From Niebla homalea (lineage: Eukaryota; Ascomycota; Lecanoromycetes; Lecanorales; Ramalinaceae): DNA of 64,000 bases. The stretch lies in assembly GCA_019925105.1 (NCBI GenBank), contig JAHGAU010000005.1, forward strand, positions 124,001-188,000. The letters run 5' to 3'. Under the pieces are notes generated by a model. It searched no databases and had not been told where the DNA came from. It saw only the letters and a program-made list of their open reading frames with translations. Numbering within the stretch: the stretch's first letter is position 1; each line of letters starts with the position of its first letter. The translations under genes were made by a program, and so were the position numbers. Of this stretch, positions 33,842 to 45,450 are shown piece by piece.

Positions 33842-36800
33842 ATGAATTTTTCGTCGAGTGCAAACCCGAGGGTTCCATCCCGTACTTCTACATCACAGGC
33901 TCTACAGCCAGCAATCGCCCCCAAAGCCGAAGAGTGCACTCTCCAATCACTGCTCGATGAGGTACAGAAAGCGCAGACGGCCATGACAGCAAGGAAGAAA
34001 CGACGGCTGCACAAAGTGCTGGATCATGTCGGCTAGAAACATGGATCGATTCTCCAAAGCCATTGATGTTTACATCAATGGCAGTGCACACGGTGCGACG
34101 CTGATATGGGGCAGCCTACGGATACTTTTGAGGGTATTCCATCGTACCCTTCTTGATTTGGTAGTCTGTTGAGTTTCATTTTCTGACATTTCCAGGTTCT
34201 CCTCGATTATGCGGGTGTCGTCGAGAAGATATTGGGAGCGTTGGCTGTCATCTCGGAAAACCTGGAGCGCTTCGAGAGGATCAAAGAGCTTTTTATTGCC
34301 TCGAAGCCCCTACAAGATAGTGTCAGTAAGGTTTATCACGATGTCACACTATTCGTGACCAGTACCGCTGCGTTCTACAGCCGGAGCCGATTGAGTATGC
34401 ATCGTTTGCCTCTCCTCGCAGAGTGTTGACCGTGTCGTCAGGGACTTTTTGGGCGAATTTCTGGGGCGACGCTCATTCTGAATTTGACGACATCATTGCT
34501 GGTCTTCAACGGCACAGTGACCTCGTTAGGGATGAAGCATTGTTGGCATACTTTGAGTTAGACCGGCAGCGAGCTGCAGGTAGGAATCATCCAAGGGTTC
34601 CAGAGATCTGCATTGCTTACACGCTATGGAGAGATGGAGGAGCGGCGCCGCCTGAAGACGTTGGAAAGCCTTCGAAATTGGCTTTCCCTGGGAAGAGGAA
34701 CGAACCTGACCTTGGTACACAACCATCGATTGGCCAGTCTAAGCCCTGGTACTTGCAAGTGGCTCATGCCGACGTTGGAGACGTGGCTAAGCTCTCTACA
34801 TACGCCATGTCTTTGGATCGAAGGACCTCCCGGGTGTGGAAAATCCTTCCTCTTATCTTTCGCGGTCAAATATGTAGAGACAATCAATCTTTCAGGCAAA
34901 GGCCGCATCGTTGCCCTTTTCTGTACTGCACCACCCGTGCAGTCAACGATATGAATCTAGCTGACACCACCGATAGGTAGTGGTGAAGAAAGCATTCAGC
35001 CGGGTTTCAACGCTGTGAGACAGCTTCTTCTGAGTTCCACTCACTCTGACTTTCATAGTGATGATACAATCAAGCTCATATCGTCTGTTCGTCATATCCT
35101 TGATCGGCCTGAGAAGGTTCAGGACGAGAACAGTCTGCTCTGGGATGTCTTCCGCTCTGTGCTGTGGACTTCGTTCAACGCACCCATCTTGATTGTCGTT
35201 GATGCGCTAGATAGGCTTGATCAAGCGGACAGCAAAAATATCATTGGGAGGCTCCTCTCACTTCTGTCCTGCTCGCCAACACTCTCCGGCAATGCCAAAA
35301 TACTAGTGGCAAGTCGCGTTCCGTATAAAGGTCATTATCATAACAAAGTGACAGCCACACGGCCAGACGAAAGTCAAATGAGGCATGACGTAGACTTATA
35401 CGTCGATAGCGCCCTTGCCAAATATTCTCGATCAATTGACTTGGGTCCTCACCAAGTGGCCACCCTTGCCGCTGTAGTAAAGAAGAGCTCAGATGGGATT
35501 TTTAAGTGGGCAAACCACTCTATCAGAGACATAGAAGAGGATCATGTCGATCCTGCAATATTTCAGCACATCGCCGACCGGCATGGGAGGCTTCTTGGAT
35601 GCTCTCACAGGACACTTGACCCCCGGAAGTTAAGGTTTTCTGATAGCCAGCATGATTATTGCCTCGGAGACCAATCTCAGCCCGGAAGATGTAAAATCCA
35701 TGTTTGAAATCGGATCCTGGAGCGAGTCAGCCCCCGTCCGGACGTTTCTACCAATGGCGATCGAGGAATACATCGAGTCTGCTTGCGGTCCAATTGTGAC
35801 ATGTAGATCCCATAGTGTGCGGTTTTTTCACACAGCGGTGAAGCAACATCTTTTCCTTTCCGGAAAACTCAACCTCGATACGTGTCACGCTATTCTTGCC
35901 GCAGCGTGTTTGAGGTTCGCTTCGCGTGACATATTTCGTCCAGATTCCGATGGCCAGCTTGAGTCGGCACAGGCTAGATTCCAAACGCTTTGTCACGCAC
36001 ACTCATTCCTGCAATACGCGATCAAAGGCTGGTCCTACCATTTCCTGAGAGGGACGCATAAACAGATGGAGACATATCGAAGCATTGCTGTACAACGGTT
36101 GAGGGAAGCTGATGAGATGGTGTGGATGGAAAGGCTATACGCTGCTGCAAGTGACGTGGATTGCAGCTCCGAGCAGTACAAGTCTAGAAACCTAGAAGCT
36201 AGGGCAAGCATCACAGGTGCCAACAACCGGGAAACAAACTTATCCATGATTGAAGTGGCGGTAGATGCCCAAGGTCGGGGCAAGGTGGTCAAATCGCAAA
36301 GCCTCTTTGAAAAAGTTTGTTCATCATCGATCTTCAGAGACCTCGGTTGTACAGTCCATTATCAGGTCTTGAGCGGACTGTCACGATCATACGAGCGGCA
36401 AAATCGTTGGCAGGATGCTGAGAAGCAATATCGACACTGTCTGAGTATCTGCGCCTCAGGGGGACTCCAGGCAGAGCTGTACATTGTAACGATACGCAAT
36501 AGCCTTGCCTGGGTTTTGAGAGCTCAGAGTCGCCTCCCTGAGGCTGTTGAACAATACCAGAAAGCCTACACGGACGGAAGGGAGCTGCTCGGGCCCGAGC
36601 ACTGCGAAACGAGGCTTGCAGCTGATGAGCTGTCTCATGCGTATGAGTGCATGGGCCAGTACCACGACGCGGAAGAGATCCTAGTATCGCAGCTGCATGG
36701 TTGTCGGCGCAAGCTCGGGCTATCCCATCCAGGCACCATAGAGAGGGTTCACTCAGTTGTGGACTTTCAATCACGGCGAGGCCAAATTGACGAGGCAAAG

Positions 36801-37526
36801 GTACTCTGTCAGGACCTTCTCAACGACTCAGAGCTGCAAGGTTCTTCCAAGATTTCTGTCGGAGAGATCCTATCTCGGACGCTCGAAGATTGTGGAGACT
36901 TGCATGAGGCAGAGGCAATCCTGGCCTCCATCATGAAGGATCACCTCGCACGGCCCCACATGGCCATTGCTACGTTCCAGGTTTTGCGAACCCTCGCACG
37001 ATTCCACATGCGCCGTGAGGCATGGTCTAAAGCACTTTGTGTTTTGGAAAGCTGCATAGATCGAGCAAACCCCTCGGCTTGTGCAGAAGTGGATGAGAGC
37101 TCGGCTCTGATAGCAGCCAGGTGCAAAGAACAGCTTGGTCGGGTCCAAGAGGCGCGAGTGAAGTACGAGGAATCCTTCGGTAGGGCGCTCGCGCAGCACG
37201 GTTGGACAAGTCGCATCACGATGACCGTCGGCCACGATCTCGCAGCTTTCTTCGAGCGCCACAACGAGTGGAAAGATGCGCTCGACGGGTATATTTAAGT
37301 GCAGAGCAGCTTTGCGCGTACATCAGGCCCAGAACACCGATACACCATTGATGCTGGGAAGGTGCTGGCGGCATTCCATGAGAGGCGGAGGAGCTGGCAT
37401 GAGGCTGGTAGGCTGTACGATGATGTTCAGCAGAGGCTAAGTGCCAATCGAGGTACGGAACATCGTAACGTAAAGGATGCTTGGGCGAGGAGTCAGGTTA
37501 CTAGACTCCAGCGAATTGAGGTCTGA
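33842..37526 (+). pseudogene. Fungal NLR: DUF7708-like, NACHT, TPR; broken
   Basis: The order is: ATG at 33842; helical N-terminus of the type that precedes fungal NACHTs (LQSLLDEVQKAQ, HGATLIWGSLRILL, IIAGLQRHSDLVRDEA; 33930-34560); NACHT with Walker A GPPGCGKS (34823-34846), Walker B ILIVVDALDRLD (about 35186-35221) and sensor KILVASR; then a winged-helix-like segment and TPRs from about 36300 (Y....W.DAEKQYR, A..QYQKA). Introns 34134-34195, 34580-34631 and 34923-34976 splice cleanly. Breaks are a +1 shift near 34030-34040, a shift near 34393-34423, a shift near 35595, TAA at 35631 and TAA at 37296, beyond which the TPR frame continues to 37526. Too many lesions exist for sequencing error alone. 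Intact relatives are signal-sensing ATPases of heterokaryon incompatibility and immunity. Confidence 0.8.
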
Positions 37527-38274
37527 AGGCTGGTGTGCCGGTACTTGTGGAGAGATGTTGGGCTTCTCTGCAATGTCACAAACCAGAACAGATCTGTGTT
37601 CCCGTATCTTTAGAGCTGGCAAGCTCCTCTTCCTTTGTATTAGAAATCACACCGTCCCTTCTGGGATTGCCGTCGATCAACGAGGTAAAAAATTGGTAGG
37701 AATGGATATTCAATGCGATGACATTTACTCCATGTATCGGTGCTGTCCAACTCTTCTCGCGTGTCCGTACAAAGATGCTGTAAGCCTGGTGCAGGAGACC
37801 CAGCTCGAGCTTTCGCTGTAGCGCAATAGCTATAGTTTGTGACAATCTTGTTTATCCCGCAAGAATAGTGAACATTGACACGATACCTGACGCACATGGT
37901 GATCAGTCTGCAAAGAAGCAAGATCGTTTAGCGTTGTGACTGAACAGGGAATGATGGCTCGTGAGGTCCGAAGCCTTGAAATTCAAAGATGCCAAGTACA
38001 TACCGTGACCTGATATTGGGATAGTGTCATGTCCTGAAATATCGAAAATGCTGATATGAGTGAGGAAGAGAGTGCGGGAAGAGAGGGGAAGATGTACTGC
38101 TGTACCAAGCCATGAATCCAGGCTTGCCGAATGCTGCCTAATCATGCCTGGTGCAAGTGTTGGGCATGCCTGCATTGACGACACGGCTCCACATGCCAGT
38201 TGAGAAATATGATATGTCCCAAACAGTATTTGCCCATTCCACCTGTGAGCGATTTCAATTGAAAGGGATAAGGA
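37527..38274. other. Intergenic between NLR and pseudokinase remnant
   Basis: No protein-like frame was found. If the next fragment once had its kinase N-lobe or HeLo-type head here, it is no longer recognisable. Confidence 0.45.
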
Positions 38275-38922
38275 ATGGCAGAATGGATAACATTGACAGG
38301 TCGCAGCTCCAAACACAACACAAGTGCAGTTGATACAGTCGTGAGAAACTGCCAGGAGTATGGACAAAGGATCGAACTTCATCTCGAAAGCCGAGATGTC
38401 GGCAGCTTTCCCTTCATCCTTGGGTGTGCCTATATTGTAGGCTTTGAGAAGACGCGCAAGGATGGGCCATATTCCACTCGTAAAAGCGATGGGGAATGGG
38501 AGAAGGACATGTATCGGCACCCGGATAGGCAGGGACTGGACCCCGAGAAATCATACAGCATCAGACATGATGTGTATAGTTTGAGCGTTGTAATCCTCGA
38601 ACTTGCGATGTGGAGGTTGTTCATCGTCTGGGACGACGAGCAAATCTCCAGTATTAACACGGGACTGACTCGGATCTTCAATGAAAGAAGGGGGCCCAGA
38701 TTGAAGCCGCCACTGGAGATTCAATCCGCGTTAATCAAGGCGTCGAGGAAACAAGTCCCACTTTCCATGGGTTCAAAGTTTGCACACATTGTTGAACAAT
38801 GTCTTGATTGCGTTGATGGGAGCTTTGCTGCTTGTGGAGATGTTGAGAATGAAGATGAGATGGATGTTGGTATAAAGTACATAGAGACGATACTGGAGAA
38901 GCTGGAATCGTTGTCTGTTTGA
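38275..38922 (+). pseudogene. C-lobe remnant of a fungal HeLo/DUF7580-type pseudokinase
   Basis: The 215-residue frame contains PFILGCAYIVGFEKTRKDGP and then DMYRHPDRQ, SYSIRHDVYSLSVVILELAMW and a helical tail. This pattern is the C-lobe of kinase-like proteins that in fungi follow a prion-inhibition/HeLo head. The HRD/DFG half and the N-terminal head are absent upstream, so the gene is truncated; the first 40 residues before PFILG are not family-like. It could be a relic or an exon of a gene whose rest has been lost. It lies between the broken NLR and a broken kinase, so it fits a decaying immunity/incompatibility locus. Confidence 0.6.
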
Positions 38923-38973
38923 ATGGAGTTTGGGGGTAACAGATTAATGCGACATGGAAGAAAACAAGAAGAG

Positions 38974-40389
38974 CTATTCGAAGTGAGATCCAAAGTGTTT
39001 GTAGGTCGAGGATATAAATGGTCGCTGCTCCGGATCCTTGATCAGCATCCCCAAGATCACTTCAATTGCCTCTGCCCGATCATTTTCGAGCACTTTCGGG
39101 CGCAAAGCTATCAACCAGTCTTTCACTTCGGCCATGTTGTTGTGAAAAGAGGCATCTGGCCCTGAACCCGGGAAACGGTGCTTGCTTGGCCCATTCTGTC
39201 TATGCATCTTGAACTCCACCACTCGACCTGAGCCGAAACCATATGTTGCTAGTGTAGCTATTTCGCTGAACACACAGCCGAGGGACCAAACATCAACAGC
39301 ACGGCCGAATCTCCCATACGGTCGCTCGTTAGTAAAATACTCCGGTGGACTGTAGGAGTATGTGCCGCCATGCCAATCTGTTTTCGTATCATGCGGTGAT
39401 TTGAGACCGGAAAGCCCAAAGTCCACCAATCGAAGACTCGCATCTTTGACGATTACATTGGCCGGCTTGATGTCGTGGTGATAGATGGCCACATCGAGGG
39501 TATTGTGGAGATAATCTAGAGCAGAGCTCAAGTCCCGTAACGATCTCCACGAGACATTTTGGATTGCTTCCTCCGAATTACCAAAGGCCGGGGGCGCTTG
39601 CGCCAATTGGAAGAGTCGCTCTACGCTGAAGTCGCCACACGACTCCAGGATGAAGTGGTCTCCGCCCAAGGTATAGATGGAGGATAGCTCAACAATATGT
39701 TCATGATGAACACCAGTAGCTAGCAGATGCTTTACAGTCGAAGATTCACGCCGAAACGCATCCTGCAGAGCGCCTACATTGCTCTCTGGTGGCCCATGCA
39801 ATCCGATCCTCTTGCGTGCAAAGATGTTACCGGCGAAGGCGGTCGGCGGATCTGTGCTGTCGGCCCAGAAGCGAGCGTAGCCAGGATGGATGCGGACTCT
39901 GTCAACACCCTTGCCTAGGAATTCTTCACTTACGAATGGAAGGAACCTTCCATCCGGGACTTCGTAGTCAACACCTTGAGCAAAGACTTGAGCTAGGACT
40001 TGCTATTGAGCCTTGAGAAGTGTTTCTTTGTCGGAAGTTTCTAACGGGAGATGAGAAGAATCGGTAAATGGGAGATAGCTATCGTCCAGACCGCGTTGGA
40101 GGAACTCGAAGACAAAGTGTTCTTTCTGGCACAATACGAGGATAGCAAAGAGGTTGATCGCTGACGAAGTAATGATTTCTAAATATGTGTCACTGCTGAG
40201 CTCGTTGATAGGCAATCGTAATTTGGCCTCCATCCACTTGAAGCGGATACGGAAGTGGTACACGACGTTCGCTGAAGTGATCCGTGACTTGATGATCTGC
40301 TCAGTCAGAAATTTCTGCCCCCAAACATTTTTAACACTGGATGAGTCGAGGATCTTCCAGAGTGTCGATTGAGGACTAGCCATCTCCAT
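38974..40389 (-). pseudogene. Protein kinase with one in-frame TAG
   Basis: One uninterrupted frame runs from ATG 40389 to the stop at 38974 (472 codons), broken only by TAG at codon 129 (40005-40003). Before it lies a helical head (SSAINLFAILVLCQKEHF); after it come GRFLPFVSEEFLGKGVDRV, NIFARKRIG, then the kinase core: EHIVELSSIYTLGGDHFILES, catalytic YHHDIKPANVIV, LVDFGLSG, SYSPPEYF, DVWSLGCVFSEIATL and a closing IKDPEQRPF. HHD replaces HRD, so it is of the non-RD type, but the catalytic Asp, Lys-Pro and DFG are present. The protein sequence is intact on both sides. The lesion is therefore recent, a base-call error, or bypassed. The local context is CAA TAG CAA. It overlaps no other gene and faces the pseudokinase remnant. 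Confidence 0.8.
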
Positions 40390-40835
40390 TCAGTAGCTTA
40401 CATCGAGCGCTTCGAAGCTGTGTAACGCATAAGGGGACCTGCAGGCGTGCTTCCCAGTCTCAATTGGATAATTGGGCATTTGGACCTCAGCGAGAGGGCT
40501 CCTATATATCCTCATACGTAAGACGCGCTTTCCGAGTGTAAAGGCTGATTCCAATTCTTGGCGGCGGTGGTGGCGGTGCAAGCGCCAACGGCCGGAATTA
40601 CGTCTTAAAGCCGTTGGTTGGTTTGTTTACTTCATTTCTTTGCTGCAGTCATACTTGCCCTTCACTACAAGGCATTGTGCATGGTGATTGCCAGTAGGGC
40701 GGTGGAGGCCGAAAGGTGCAGCCAAGTCCTTTCGACATGATGGCCAGGTTGACAAATGATCAGAGTGGCAGTTCAAGCAAGGAGGTGAGTGACTTGGGGG
40801 AAAATATCTGCAGGAAGCCGCTCCATTGACGACAC

Positions 40836-42743
40836 ATGCAGCCCTCAAGCTCCAGGATCCGAAAGACCACATCCAAAAGCTTTTATCTGCAGCCCAATGA
40901 GACTTTGCGGACATCAAATTCTGGCAGCATTTCTCGCAAACGACCCCACAGCGATGACCTTTCGAATGCCTCGAGCAACATTGATTTGAGCCACTCACGG
41001 CCATCGCCAAAACGTCAAAGGGCTGCGGAATGGCCCTTGAGTAACAATGTCGATATCTCCGTCATAGATGGCTCGGTCATGTCAAGCCCCGCGTCACCCA
41101 CGAGGCCTTCCCCTCAGAGGAAGCGGCATGGCAAGAAGGACACTCGCGCATCAAAGTTCAAGGAGGGAAGCCTCAATGATAAGCCGAGCAAGAAGCCGCC
41201 TGCAGAGCTGATAGGCGAAGAGAATGCAATGGAGTCTTACCTAGGTGCTAACAACGAGAAGAGCAAGGACGTTGATATGCAGGATGTCGAGCAAGACTCC
41301 GGCAGGCCCACGTCTGGGGTGATTCGCTTTGGCAAAGTGCTGGCCAACGCTTTCAACCCTGTATGGAGCGGTTTCAATGGCATCTGGAGAGACAAGGAGC
41401 AACACAATGACAGCGCAAGGATCACACCGGACGGGCAGAAAGAGGATATCGCCAAAGCTTATTCAGCACTCAAAGCAGGTGGTTTTTGCAGCATGAAAAG
41501 CACCACTAGCCTCTCAACCAGAGGCAATCCTGCGTCTGAGCCTACATCAAAGCGCAGCTCCTTCCGCGACTCAGCCATTGACATGAGCGAAGGATCCACC
41601 CACCGACCTGGTCATGAGAACGTCTCCTCCAAGCATCTCAGTCTCCCGGTTGAGGGTAGCAGGTCACCTTCCAAAAGCCCAGGCTCCGACGTCAATCCCA
41701 GTCGTCGCTCCTTCTCCCATCTGAGGTCGCCTTCTATCGCGGATATCAGGGCCGATCTCAAGAAGGTCAGATCCAGTGTGCAACTTCCGTCGACACGATG
41801 TCGAACGTCTGCGCAGCCGGTCATTCCTTCCATAGACTCTGTAATATCTGCCGCTCCTCAGTCGACTTCGCTCCACCGTCGGTCCTCTAAAAAGGATCTC
41901 GCACGGGTGCAAAAGCTGAACAAGCGTGTCAGCGATCTGGAATCAAAGCTTGGCGCCGCCCGTTCTGAACTCAACAAGTCGATGTTATCTGCGCCTCCTG
42001 TGCCAGACGTACCGGGTAGCGTCTCACGCAAGCCATTCATCCCCGGTGCTCTGGGCTCGCTGCCTTCAGAACGACTCTTGAATCGACACCTCGACGAGCG
42101 TGGCGAAAACAAATCGCCTCCATCCCAGACTGGCGCTTCGTTCAGTGAGCGCGCGAAAAAGGACGGCTCCCGGTTCGACGTATCTCCGCGCTGTCACATT
42201 GCCGCTCACCAGAAAGGCACTGCTCATCACCTCAAATCCATTCAAGATCACCCTCCCCCTCCTGCTCCTACCTCCCCATCATCTCAACTTGTCTCCCCAT
42301 CTTCCCAACTCATCCCTCCCGTCCCACCAACTCCCCGCGGCTCCTTTGAGCGTGCGGATATTGACCGCCTCGCCGCCGACATCGCCAGCAAAGTCACAGA
42401 TTACACGTCCACATCTCACAACCATACCGGCCAGCCCACCCAGCGTGGCTCTTCCTTCCCCAGCCCACCGACCGTGTCACCAATGCGTACCCGCTCAAGC
42501 AAACGATGCGGCATCTCCCCGCCTCCGCCCAGCTTGTCTTCCGCAGTGAAGAATGGTAAGGGTTCCAGGAGGTCAGGCGAGCAAATGGATAGCCCCGCAG
42601 CAGGCAAAGGAAAGAACGGCTTAAAAAAGGGGTCTGGCAGTGGCAAGGTAGTGAAAATCGGTAAGGCGCAATTGGGAGGGACTGACAAGCCGTTGCCGGA
42701 GATTCAGAGGGAGAATTTTGACTGGGGTGATGATGTTTTTTGA
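40836..42743 (+). CDS. Disordered coiled-coil nuclear-type protein
   Basis: A single exon of 635 residues from ATG 40836 to TGA 42743. It is rich in Ser, Pro, Lys and Arg, with basic clusters (SRKRPHSDD, SPKRQRAAEW, SPQRKRHGKK) that look like nuclear localisation signals. A short coiled coil (about residues 355-382, VQKLNKRVSDLESKLGAARSEL) is present. A moderately ordered segment, SGVIRFGKVLANAFNPVWSG (about 159-178), and a C-terminal ENFDWGDDVF are the likeliest conserved blocks. Proline-rich and SPT/SP repeats fill the rest. It resembles poorly characterised fungal proteins labelled nuclear RNA-binding or hypothetical, but no RNA-binding fold is visible, so no function is assigned. Confidence 0.75.
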   Translation: MQPSSSRIRKTTSKSFYLQPNETLRTSNSGSISRKRPHSDDLSNASSNIDLSHSRPSPKRQRAAEWPLSNNVDISVIDGSVMSSPASPTRPSPQRKRHGKKDTRASKFKEGSLNDKPSKKPPAELIGEENAMESYLGANNEKSKDVDMQDVEQDSGRPTSGVIRFGKVLANAFNPVWSGFNGIWRDKEQHNDSARITPDGQKEDIAKAYSALKAGGFCSMKSTTSLSTRGNPASEPTSKRSSFRDSAIDMSEGSTHRPGHENVSSKHLSLPVEGSRSPSKSPGSDVNPSRRSFSHLRSPSIADIRADLKKVRSSVQLPSTRCRTSAQPVIPSIDSVISAAPQSTSLHRRSSKKDLARVQKLNKRVSDLESKLGAARSELNKSMLSAPPVPDVPGSVSRKPFIPGALGSLPSERLLNRHLDERGENKSPPSQTGASFSERAKKDGSRFDVSPRCHIAAHQKGTAHHLKSIQDHPPPPAPTSPSSQLVSPSSQLIPPVPPTPRGSFERADIDRLAADIASKVTDYTSTSHNHTGQPTQRGSSFPSPPTVSPMRTRSSKRCGISPPPPSLSSAVKNGKGSRRSGEQMDSPAAGKGKNGLKKGSGSGKVVKIGKAQLGGTDKPLPEIQRENFDWGDDVF

Positions 42744-44550
42744 ATGAACCAATCCATGGACCGCGAAAGATTTGCAGAGAGTTTCATCCTGGAACTGGAC
42801 CATGGTTCACATGGGAGCTCATGATTTGGACGGTGATATCCAACTTTGGCGTTTACGGCGTCAGAATCTGCGAGCGGACTAGGAACCGCTGAGACCATGC
42901 AACTTTTGCGGGCGATTATCACGGTACACATGCGTCCTTTATTAAATGAAGCGGTATTGGAGGAGTTGAATTAGGAAAGGGGAACTTGGTAGGATATTTT
43001 GCAGTGCACGAAGCGATCCGGATATGGCTGATCGAGCGACGGTGTATGCATTGCCAAAACACTTCTTCAGCCGGTCATGATTGTACCATAAATCCCCAAT
43101 TCTCTGTCAGCATCCTGTGCTTCAGCTAGAGCGAATCATTGCAAAGGTGGAACTGTACCACACATGCTCTCCCCACGTTTCATTCTAATAATGCGATTCC
43201 AGCCACCTCACTATCGCAGATGCTCCTATCTTCTTAATACCTTGTTCATCTTGAAAGTCCGTTCAGCCTCTTCCGAGCATAGACGATACCAATGCTGGAA
43301 ACATTACTCTTCGACTTTGCCAACCAAAACCAGGATCATATGTTTGGAAATAACCTCGCCGTTCTATATATATCGTATTTATTTGTGCCAGACCTGTACA
43401 GTTGAAAATGACTTTGCTTAGTTACATTCCTTCTCAGCCAAACACACGTATCACCTTGATGAACGGCAGAACTCTCTAGCTTTTATGCTTGCAAGGCCCA
43501 TCGCCAAAGAAGCTGCGCTAAGGGGACTCCCCCTCCCCAAACCATCAACACCACCACCACCACATCACGATGGTGAAGTAACTTCACGTGCCCAACCTCG
43601 GGAGCACTAACCCCGATCCATCAATCTCCCTTCCTCCAGCGTTGGTTTGGGACTTATGATTTTTATATCAATCTCAAGAACCTTCCACCAAAATTTTCCC
43701 ACTAAGTTGTCTGCAAACCGAATAATCTTTCAGAATGACGCTAAGCCGGATTTGGATATATAAATCTTGTCGAAATTTGTATGTGCACGGGTAACGAGAG
43801 GAGGCTCACCAAGGGCGGAGATAAGATCAAGGCAGGGTCACGTGTATGATCAGACTCACTGTGCACCTGGTGCACGCATAAATTGGAGGGAGTTTAGCGT
43901 GGAAAGCAGGATTGGGCATGCCATGCCTTCGTACCATTGGGCGATGTTCGAAGTGCGTTTTCCGGCAAGGTCAGAGGAAATCCTTTAGCGGCACCCTAAG
44001 GTGCGAGGGGACCGCCAGCCAAGAAAAGAAGGCTGTTGTGATTAATTAACGGTGTTCTGATATATCTTTTCCAGCAGACTAGCCTTGCTCAGATACCTCA
44101 GCAACCACGTGCTCTCGCTTGGCGTGGCAGTGAAGTACACCAGCGTGCTTATATAAGGGTGGAAATATCTAGACTCAAGTATTTTGCTTCATTGCCTCTG
44201 GGTTTGCGCCTAGATCCTTCGTCTCTGATGTCATGTTTAAATAGGATAATGGGGTAGCACTACTGCATTGGAAGTCTGGGCGCTTATTGTAGCCATGACG
44301 GAAGACGTTTGGGAAATCTGAAGGCTTAGCCCAGTATTCTAGGCTGCAATATCCGGCGGAGGATGAAGGATGTTGTCAAGGCTGGCCAGGAAAGTCTAAA
44401 GATTCTTGGTGTGAAGCAAGATATTTATTCCTTCTGAAGGTAGAAAGGTGACCAAGCCCCATATCTAATGAGCAGAAGTCCCACTTCCCTGAATCCTTGA
44501 ACGGATTCAGAAGTAATCTACAGCGACCCCCTAATATAGGGTCAGGCAAA
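42744..44550. other. 1.8 kb intergenic, no gene seen
   Basis: Only short frames occur. The stretch 43495-43700 is C/A-rich and then AT-rich. No tRNA-like B box or repeat family was recognised. Confidence 0.5.
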
Positions 44551-45450
44551 TCACCAGTCGATGGCAAATCCGCCTGTTTTTTCGCTACCCATATTCTCAA
44601 CCAAGTCCTCTTCACGTCGACAATAGAACCTGTCTTCGATCAGTGGAATATCAAGTCTCTTGTGATCCCTTCGCAAGCGCCAACGTCGTGCTAATCTCTT
44701 TGATTGCAGCGCGACCTTGAGGTAAGTTTCTAAAAGCTCCTTGGAGCGATTAGCCATGCCCCGGGCCCAAAAACCCCAGCTCCGGCACTTCAGCATGGCT
44801 TCTATGATATGCAAATCATTTATTATGTCGCACATTTTTGTCCAAGGAAGAGTTGGGCTCGGGGCTATGGAATCCATGCCCGAGCACTTGAAACGCCTTC
44901 TCCGAGCAGCATGGAGCTTGTTCTGGTAGTCCCGAGCCTCCATGAAGAGGGCAGTATACAGATGCTTCCAATCGATTCTTATGATTCCACCGAGCTCGTC
45001 AACTCCCAAGTATGCGTACGCTTGTATCATTCACCATCATGCCTCCATAAAGGCTGATTCTATGTCGAAGTACATCTGGATGAAGGCAATATTCGTACTC
45101 CTGAGAAGTGTCTCTTAGATACCCTAGGATTACCCTTCGAGGTGAGACTACCATGTTTTCCGAGATCATACCTGCCCGTAACTTGATGCTGTGAGGCGAT
45201 TCCATGGTCAGAGACGGATCTTTTCCATCAATTGGAATCTTTGTACCTACTCCGTGTGTGCTGCAATGGCCTCAACGTCTTCGCCATCTACCAATCTGAA
45301 TACAGCAGCATTGCTTTCCGAGTCGAGTAAATGATCAAATGTAATCTCGAAAAAAGGTAGCAGCCTGAATGCCGTACTCCATGCCAAATGCACCGGAGAT
45401 AACACCCCGTTCTCAGCGCTCCAACAAGACACTCCCCGACTTTGTCTCAC
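44551..45450 (-). CDS. Orphan multi-exon protein, start unresolved
   Basis: Reading frames can be chained with consistent phases: (45450)-45251, 45188-45172, 45100-45074 and 45020-44551. The introns are 45189-45250 (GTAGGT donor, CTCTGACC branch), 45101-45171 and 45021-45073. The chain reads LVDGEDVEAIAAHTD, IKLRAG, VRILPSSR and then SYAYLGVDELGGIIRIDWKHLY, followed by a basic helical tail (LHAARRRRFKCSG, LARRWRLRRDHKR). Two exons are only 17 and 27 nt, so this model is tentative. No ATG was found for the first exon (45450 is a GTG). No domain is recognised. An alternative is a decayed gene. Confidence 0.4.

Noticed and set aside
34393..34422. 29-nt intron to explain the second NLR frame break
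   Set aside because: It has GT...AG ends, but removing it leads into TGA, and 29 nt is far below the intron sizes used elsewhere in the window.
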